From Taudactylus pleione (Eukaryota > Chordata > Amphibia > Anura > Myobatrachidae): a stretch of DNA of 64,000 bases. A program made the position numbers and the translations under genes. The notes beneath the pieces were generated by a model, which saw only the letters and a list, made by a program, of their open reading frames with translations, did not search any database and had not been told where the DNA came from. The stretch lies in contig JAUIMM010000484.1 of NCBI GenBank assembly GCA_031769625.1, forward strand, positions 1,550,001 to 1,614,000, read 5' to 3'. Shown in pieces: positions 57,385-64,000 of the stretch (position 1 is its first letter; every line of letters starts with the position of its first letter).

Positions 57385-58609
57385 ACCTGTCAGCACCGCA
57401 GAATCCACGCTGCATACAGACCTGTTTTCCATCTGCCGTTGTGCTCTGTTACCTGTCAGTGCCGCAGATTCCACGCTGCATACAGACCTGTTTTCCATCT
57501 GCCGCTGTGCTCTGTTACCTGTCAGCACCGCAGATTCCACGCTGCATACAGACCTGTTTTCCATCTGCCGTTGTGCTCTGTTACCTGTCAGTGCCGCAGA
57601 TTCCACGCTGCATACAGACCTGTTTTCCATCTGCCGCTGTGCTCTGTTACCTGCCAGCGCCGCAGATTCCACGCTGCATACAGACCTGTTTTCCATCTGC
57701 CGCTGTGCTCTGTTACCTGTCAGCGCCGCAGATTCCACGCTGCATACAGACCTGTTTTCCATCTGCCGCTGTGCTGTTACCTGTCAGCGCCGCAGATTCC
57801 ACGCTGCATACAGACCTGTTTTCCATCTGCCGCTGTGCTCTGTTACCTGTCAGTGCCGCAGATTCCACGCTGCATACAGACCTGTTTTCCATCTGCCGTT
57901 GTGCTCTGTTACCTGTCAGCACCGCAGATTCCACGCTGCATACAGACCTGTTTTCCATCTGCCGCTGTGCTCTGTTACCTGTCAGCACCGCAGATTCCAC
58001 GCTGCATACAGACCTGTTTTCCATCTGCCGTTGTGCTCTGTTACCTGTCAGCACAGCAGATTCCACGCTGCATACAGACCTGTTTTCCATCTGCCGCTGT
58101 GCTCTGTTACCTGTCAGCACCGCAGATTCCACGCTCCATACAGACCTGTTTTCCATCTGCTGCTGTGCTCTGTTACCTGACAGCACCGCAGATTCCACGC
58201 TGCATACAGACCTGTTTTCCATCTGCCGTTGTGCTCTGTTACCTGTCAGTGCCGCAGATTCCACGCTGCATACAGACCTGTTTTCCATCTGCCGCTGTGC
58301 TCTGTTACCTGTCAGTGCCGCAGATTCCACGCTGCATACAGACCTGTTTTCCATCTGCCGCTGTGCTCTGTTAGCTGCCAGTGCCGCAGATTCCACGCTG
58401 CATACAGACCTGTTTTCCATCTGCCGCTGTGCTCTGTTACCTGTCAACGCCGCAGATTCCACGCTGCATACAGACCTGTTTTCCGTCTGCCGCTGTGCTC
58501 CATCACCTGTCAGCGCTGCAGCTTCCACGCTGCATATAGACCTGTTTTCCATCTGCCGCTGTGCTCTGTTACCTGTCAGTGCCGCAGATTCCACGCTGCA
58601 TACAGACCC
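57385..58609 (+). repeat. 66-bp minisatellite, about 18.5 units
   Basis: The unit is TTACCTGTCAGYRCCGCAG + ATTCCACGCTGCATACAGAC + CTGTTTTCCATCTGCCGYTG + TGCTCTG. Copies are highly alike, with changes mostly at GYRCC and CCGYTG. One unit near 57768 lacks two bases (GTGCTGTTACC), so it is 64 bp. Because 66 is a multiple of three and the unit lacks stops in several frames, long frames open on both strands (up to 445 codons, 22-residue period). No start, splice or domain evidence for a protein. Confidence 0.95.
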
Positions 58610-59813
58610 AGGGGCAAACGCAGGATTTCTAGAGGTGGGTTTCCAAATGCTTGATTTTAAAGCAAGTGTGGCCAATCAATGAAGAGGGCATAATCAGAAC
58701 TTAACCAGCGTCATATACGAAGTATAGTGTATGCATTAATTCTAGCATATACAGGACCAGCGATCACAGTAAGCCATTATGGCCCTCATTCAGAGCCGCT
58801 CGTTAACAGCAGTACGCTCGTTGCATTCCGATGTTGAATAACCACGCATGCGTCGGTGTAACACTGCGCATGTGCGTACTGCAGATTGCGAGTTTTTTTG
58901 GACTCGTTCCTAAAATAGCGTACAGGAAGTGACATGTCAAATGTGATTGACAGAACAGGGCGTTTTAGGGTGTTGACGAGGGTGGAGATGGAAAAACGCA
59001 GGCGTGGCGAGGCGTTTTTGGGGCGTACATACATTAGCAGATGCGAGCGTAAAATATGTACAGACCGACTCCTGCGTCACTGGATGATCCTCTTTCCCTT
59101 CCAAATTCTCGCACAGCTTAGGGTCTGGATTACTCGACCACATTGGCGATGGCCTTCTCCTCCGTCCCGGGACTCCACGATGTTGTTGCGATTAATCGCG
59201 GGAGGGCTGAAAAGCAATTAGTGTTGGATTGAGAACCGGCTTGGTATGTGTTTTGAAAGCAGTTTTTTGGGATAGCACAAAACCGTACGCAGGTGGAACT
59301 CAGAGCTGCTAATGTCAGGATGACACAATCAATTTGCGTACATTTGTGGGGGTTTATTTTGGCAGCAATTTGGTGGTTAGGGCCTATTGTAACAATAATG
59401 TCATCATGTTTTCAGTTTCGCACCATTTTATTTGTGCCTCTTGAATTTTCCTAATGATATGAATTTTTAAACGTTCCTTAAAGAGCCCTTTTTTTTTTTT
59501 TTGGTTTTGGCCGAGTTTTTGACTTTTGGCCCAGGATTAAATGTAACCCATTTGTACAATAATTTCACAATCCAATGTCATTGTTTAATTTCCAATTTAT
59601 TGCTCAAACAAAAAAACTTTTTTTTTAAATTTTGGGGACATCTTTTTTGCCCAAAGATATGTTCCAAAATCAAACAAATTGGCCCAACATAACTGTTGAC
59701 ATAAACATACAACAAAAAAATAAAAACATTTCACAAGAAAGGAGAGGGAAGTTTTGACCAGAAAGGAATATGAGCCAAGCACAGAAGGATTGTGGGAAAA
59801 GTCACCATTGCTG

Positions 59814-61099
59814 TCACCGTTTTTTCACCCGTTTGAATGGGGGAGGGAGGGCGCCAGACCGGGTCCGGGATGTCATCGGGCTGGCCTGTCCAGAGGCAGA
59901 TGTTGTGGCCTCTGGACTAGGCACAGGGCTAGGCACATTTGGAGGATTGGCTGATGTTGTGCCAGAGGTGGAGGATCCTGATGTTCCGGCAGGAAGGGAG
60001 GTCGGCTCCACCATGTGCTGGCGAACGAGCTGCTCCAGGGCATTGGCGATGCGGATGTTGGCCCTGGTATTTTCCGCCAGGGCCTGACCAATGGTCACGT
60101 TGGCCGCAGCATTTTGCTCCAGGGCCTCAGCCACCCGTAGCAGACTGGCGTCCATCCTCTGCAGAATCTCCGTATGGGAATCCGATTTGAAATTGAGTTC
60201 TGTGAGGAGGGCCACTGCCTGCGAGGGGGATTGTCCTGGACTGGCTTCTGCAGGGTCCTCAGCCGGATGTACTGGTTCCTCCCCTGCAGAGCCAGCAGAA
60301 ATTCGGCGGCCAAGGCTCCCCTCTGGAGCAGACTCATCCGCCTGTGTCTCTGTTAGGAAAAAAGAGAAAAGCCTCACATTACAATCTACATATTGGCACA
60401 ATAACATTTCAGAGTTGATGACATCCAAAGATTTACCTGGGACAACATGAGGAGCCGCAAAGTCTGGCATGTCCGTATCCATGTTGGACACGCCAAACAC
60501 CTCCACAGGCTGCACACACCCCTGTGCCAGCTCTTCTAAATCCGTCAACTCCAATGACACAGGGGTGGGACCCCCACCTGTCCCCCTTGCATGCCTAGCC
60601 CTGTCCGCGAGTTTTTGCTTTAGGTGATATTTGAAGTCGCCCCATCTGTGGGGAAAAATGGAAGCCATTATCCTTTGGTTTAAAATGGGGTTTGTTTTTG
60701 GGGGGGCAAGGGTTTACTTACCGCCGTTTGACATCCCGGGCTAGACAGACATAATCACCCACCCTATTGACAGCAACGGCTACCTCTTCCCACATTCTCC
60801 ACTTCTGGCTTAGACTCATATTCCTGTCTGCCTGTGGCAGGATGTCCACACACTTCTGGATCAAAACCTCCATCTCCTTTCTTGTGAAATGTGGCTGCCT
60901 TTTTTTTTTGGCCGCTTTGGCCGGAATACTGGGCCCAGCAGCCTCTTCCATGTCATCCTCCTCACCTATTTGTGTAAATTTACAGAATTCACAAAATCAC
61001 AACTTGCCTAATCTTATGTTTCAAATTAATCATTGATAGAAAATGCATGAAAGACTTACCGCCTGACTCTTGGGCATTTTTTCCCTGGTCTGTCGCCAT
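59814..61099 (-). CDS. Harbinger Myb/SANT-like DNA-binding protein, four exons
   Basis: Exons on the minus strand: 61099-61060, 60965-60722, 60645-60437 and 60349-59814, total 1029 nt, giving 342 residues plus TGA. All three introns (94, 76 and 87 bp) have GT/AG ends, and phases match. Residues 39-105 hold the SANT/Myb-like trihelix: HFTRKEMEVLIQKC, QKWRMWEEVAVAVN and DVKRRWGDFKYHLKQKL, with Trp69 (of KW), Trp72 and Trp96. The middle is acidic and Pro-rich; about residues 200-275 (LLTELNFK to LEQLVRQHM) look like an amphipathic helix suited to self-association. The C-terminus is Ser/Thr/Pro-rich and ends in basic KRVKKR, a likely nuclear signal. In this family the protein binds element ends and partners the transposase. 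Confidence 0.88.
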
Positions 61100-61597
61100 G
61101 TCTGAGGTCCAAACAAGAAATACACCAGAATTTGAATGTGTTTTCGTGACGTATTTATACATGCGTCCTTATTTTGCGGCCGCATCATTGATTGTGCGGC
61201 CCTATGATCCCTCCTTAATTTGTGCGGGAAACGAAACACTATTTATGGCTTGGTGTGTCTCAAGTCGAGGTGGCGTTTTTGGATTGTTGGAGGTTATCTT
61301 GGCTGGAGTTTATTGATTGCGTAGAAAGGAGTTGGCGGTTGGAGATTCGTTTGTTGGTTAGATTTGCGTTTTTTTTTTCCGTTATCTTTGTTGGTTTATA
61401 TTTTTGGGACCTCGTTTCTTGATTTGGTAAGTTTTGTGAAGTCTAACTTTTGTTCAATTGTTGTTTCATTGTGTTTCTTATTTTTTGTAATTTTTGGATC
61501 CATAATTTCTTCTATTTTAGATTTTGTTTATTTTCGACCCAAAAGACCTTTTGATTTTGACTCTTATATATTTGCTCTTGGTAAGTCCATTTTTTAT

Positions 61598-61823
61598 CTT
61601 GTATTAGCGAACTAATTAGCGCATTTTTAGTAGTTACTCTTGTGACTTGTATTAGCGAACTAATTAGCGCATTTTTAGTAGTTACTCTTGTGACTTGTAT
61701 TAGCGAACTAATTTGCGCATTTTTAGTAGTTACTCTTGTGACTTGTATTAGCGAACTAATTTGCGCATTTTTAGTAGTTACTCTTGTGACTTGTATTAGC
61801 GAACTAATTTGCGCATTTTTAAC
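61598..61823 (+). repeat. 48-bp tandem repeat between the Harbinger genes
   Basis: Five units begin CTTGTATTAGCGAACTAATT at 61598, 61646, 61694, 61742 and 61790, each followed by GCGCATTTTTAGTAGTTACTC. The first two read AATTAGCGC, the last three AATTTGCGC. It lies in the divergent promoter interval. Role unknown; it could hold binding sites for the Myb-like protein. Confidence 0.9.
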
Positions 61824-62180
61824 AGTTTAATAATCATTCTAACTTTTTGGTGGTTTCTCTTTCGCTTTTTGTGCCCACATTTCGACCCATTTTGATGTAC
61901 TGTGTTAAATGTCGCTTTGCTGTTTTGCTAAATGGGTGTTTGGCATATTTTAACTTTGGTCTAGCACAAAATTTAAAAACAAAAATGCACAGAGTGAAAT
62001 GTGTCAAGTAATTTTGGTGTTTATTTTCAGTTTGGACGCATCATGACAATACCCCGGCATGTAAGCAGCAATGGATGGTATCATCAAGCTAAGTTGTTTT
62101 AATATAGTTTTGGGGTGGGTCAAAAGCCTTACTTTGAAATGTTTGAATTTCAGGTTGATCTGGGGCGGATTGTTCTGGCC

Positions 62181-63302
62181 ATGCTCCCGGAAGCCGACCA
62201 ACCTCAATCTCGTCCCAGGCATAGGCATCGTAGGCATGCAAGGCCCCAGATATTTCGAACACGTGTCACCCTTTTTGGAATGCCCGATGATGAGGTTTTA
62301 AGACGCTACCGTCTACCTCCCAAAATCATCATAGACACTCTCTCATTAATAGAAAGTGATCTTGAGCGGCAAATTGACAGTCCAACAGCAATACCACCAC
62401 TTACGCAATTTATGGCGGTGTTACATTTCTGTGCCTCAGGATCGTTTCAAACAACGGTGGGAATAGTGGCGGGCATCTCCCAATCCTCCTTTTCCCGGAT
62501 CCTGAGGGCAGTGATGGAGGCACTTTTCAAGCACCTCCATCATTTTATTCAAATGCCTTTGGATATGGGTGCCCTTAGTGTGGCCAAGGCCAATTTTTAC
62601 CAAATAGCTGGCTTCCCACACATCATAGGGGTTGTGGATGGTACTCACATACCACTTCAGCCTCCAGCACGGCTGGAGGCCATATTTCGAAACAGGAAAC
62701 ACTATCACTCCCTGAATGTAATGGTGGTATGTGATGCCTCCCTCCAGATCCTGTCCCTGAATGCCAAATTACCCGGAAGTGCACATGACTCCTTCGTCAT
62801 CCGGCAATCAGGGATATGGCACAATTTAACCAACCTACAAGCTGGTGATGCGTGGCTTCTGGGTAAGTGGAGAGCTTTAGTACATAACAATGTTAAGCTA
62901 GATACACAGTGTTCCTGATGTTGTCAATTCTTTTCCATAGGAGACAGTGGATATCCTTGCATGTCCTGGCTGCTCACTCCTTATTTGGCTCCCACACCAG
63001 GCCCACAAAGTGCATTTAATTCCGCACTTACAGCCACCAGGCAAGTGGTGGAGCGCTGTATCGGCCTTTTAAAAGGCCGATTCAGATGCTTCCACCACTC
63101 TGGTGGCGAGCTCATGTATTTGCCGGATATGGTGTCGAAAATTGTGGTCCTGTGTGGGATATTTCACAACATCGCCATAAGGAGTGGTGTCCCAATGCAG
63201 CCAGAGGATGCCTTACCTGAGGATGGCCCCCCCGAGGTTGGTCGGAGGTCAGTATGTGGGGGGGCCATACGCGATGATGTGGTGGCCAGATTTTTTAGGT
63301 AA
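62181..63302 (+). CDS. Harbinger DDE transposase, two exons
   Basis: Exon 1 62181-62862, intron 62863-62940 (GTAAGT...CCATAG, 78 bp), exon 2 62941-63302, giving 347 residues. The start is the Met of MLPEADQP, 27 bases after a good splice acceptor (TTTCAG, 62148-62153), so a 5' non-coding exon is likely; Met at 62115 is an alternative. Catalytic triad of the PIF/Harbinger fold: Asp153 (VVDGTHI), Asp229 (GDSGYP), Glu265 (VERCIGLLKGRF), spacing DD35E. Other family marks: VCDASLQI, LPGSAHDS and LCGIFHNIA. An upstream helix-rich region (SQSSFSRILRAVMEAL) is typical. The TAA at 63300 overlaps AGGTAAGT, so a further exon is possible. No frameshift or internal stop was seen. Confidence 0.9.
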
Positions 63303-64000
63303 GTTTTAACAAAACAGTGTTTATACCTAATGTGTTTGTGTTTGTTTGCGAACATCTAATTGTGTTTTCTTTTTTTCCCCATCTTCGGTTTGTTCACATA
63401 ATCTTTGGCACTACAACGCTCACTACTTCATGCTACCCTTACCAAACCTGGATCTGGTCATTTTGGGAATATATTCTGGAACCCATATCGCAACGCCATG
63501 TTTGTGGAATCATTTTGGCATGGTCCTTCCTCAACCAGTTCTTGATTTGTTTTTGTTTTTTTATTGGTATGTGTTGTATTTGAGATTATCACTGTGTGTT
63601 TTTTTTGTGAGTGACCACTTTGATTTCTCAGTTATGTTGTGAATAAATGTTTGGAGAGTTAAATGTTCTTCCTTTTTTTGGACGTTACCAGCAAGTTTAA
63701 CCAGGTTAACACACCTTACATTTGACTAAGGGGTAATCCAGTACTGACGCCAGTTGAGCAAGAATGAAATATGTTTTCAGGTTCCCAACCCACACCAAAA
63801 GGAAGCCTGTCCAATCATTTGGCTTTGTAAGATTCGCCTAAGCAGCTTGCCCACCAACTAGGAACCTGTAAAATGTAGAAATATCTAATTGACACTACAC
63901 ACAAAAAGGGAAATGACATTGTTACTGTTATGTGTTTCTTGAGGGTGTTTTACATACAAATACAAAACCCAATCTAATTTTTAAAAAATGCAAAACCTTG
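63303..64000. other. Transposase 3' region, nothing further recognised
   Basis: T-rich and without a family motif. AATAAA occurs at about 63641-63646 and could be the transposase poly(A) signal. The right inverted repeat of the transposon is not reached. Confidence 0.4.

Larger units (their letters stand above)
58781..64000. mobile_element. Autonomous Harbinger transposon (right end outside window)
   Basis: The left terminus GGCCCTCATTCAGAGCCGCTCG at 58781 is followed by a Myb/SANT-like gene (minus) and a DDE transposase gene (plus), transcribed divergently from about 61100-62150. This two-gene layout is the hallmark of animal Harbinger elements, where the Myb-like protein assists DNA binding and nuclear entry of the transposase. 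No right inverted repeat appears before 64000. Both genes are open once introns are removed, so the copy may be young. 63303-64000 holds no further gene. Confidence 0.88.

Noticed and set aside
57345..58682. 445-codon open frame (and 311- and 320-codon frames on both strands)
   Set aside because: It is produced by the 66-bp minisatellite, which lacks stops in several frames. A 2-bp loss in one unit shifts the frame midway, and there are no domain, signal or splice features.
59873..60450. Open frames of 72-119 codons on both strands near 60 kb
   Set aside because: They are alternative frames of the Harbinger Myb-like gene exon 4. The spliced minus-strand frame explains the region.
61598..61823. 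CRISPR-like array
   Set aside because: The 48-bp units are tandem, with no variable spacers, in a eukaryotic transposon.

Overview
The window is vertebrate-type nuclear DNA with no recognisable host gene; nearly everything that can be assigned is transposable element (TE) or tandem repeat. The mixture (CR1 and L1/Tx1-like LINEs, two kinds of Penelope-like element, Ty3/Gypsy, Tc1, several hAT and Harbinger-type families, a tRNA-derived SINE, many short inverted-repeat elements that carry a CCAATCAGATT/GGTTGCTATGGGC core) suggests a large, repeat-rich amphibian genome, most likely a frog or toad. That assignment rests on family composition, not on a species match.

Layout. 0-6.6 kb: miniature inverted-repeat elements (MITEs), a TTAGGG-like G-rich element and a CA/TACA microsatellite belt. 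6.6-12.2 kb: hAT-like and LTR-like pieces and two solo Penelope end fragments. 12.2-15.1 kb: a decayed CR1 LINE (minus). 15.4-16.8 kb: a hAT element with an exact 8-bp target duplication. 16.9-19 kb: a SINE between 72-bp direct repeats, then the 3' half of an L1 (plus). 19-29 kb: a Gypsy integrase remnant, a foldback element and two serial-palindrome MITEs (23.1 and 29.3 kb). 29.9-31 kb: a 5'-truncated Penelope element. 32.6-38.4 kb: an old L1 (minus) carrying at least five nested insertions. 38.8-39.4 kb: the 3' half of a Tc1 element. 39.5-47.2 kb: two Penelope copies joined head to head and flanked by one shared target-site duplication, with a 599-bp MITE inside one of them. 47.2-52.3 kb: MITEs and a 65-bp minisatellite. 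52.3-56.4 kb: a 4.1-kb hAT with an 8-bp target duplication but no transposase. 57.1-58.6 kb: an LTR-like stretch that contains a 66-bp minisatellite. 58.8 kb to the window end: an apparently intact Harbinger transposon.

The best genes are the two divergent Harbinger genes: a four-exon Myb/SANT-like DNA-binding protein (minus, 342 aa) and a DDE transposase (plus, about 347 aa, one 78-bp intron). Both splice into uninterrupted reading frames. Their left terminus (GGCCCTCATTCAGAGCC) matches the ends of seven non-autonomous relatives in the window, so the two proteins may be the machinery that moves those MITEs.

The most unusual signals are: MITEs built almost wholly of consecutive palindromes whose two arms change together between copies; the head-to-head Penelope pair inside one target-site duplication; hammerhead-ribozyme-like motifs in Penelope ends; and a 72-bp direct repeat bracketing a SINE.
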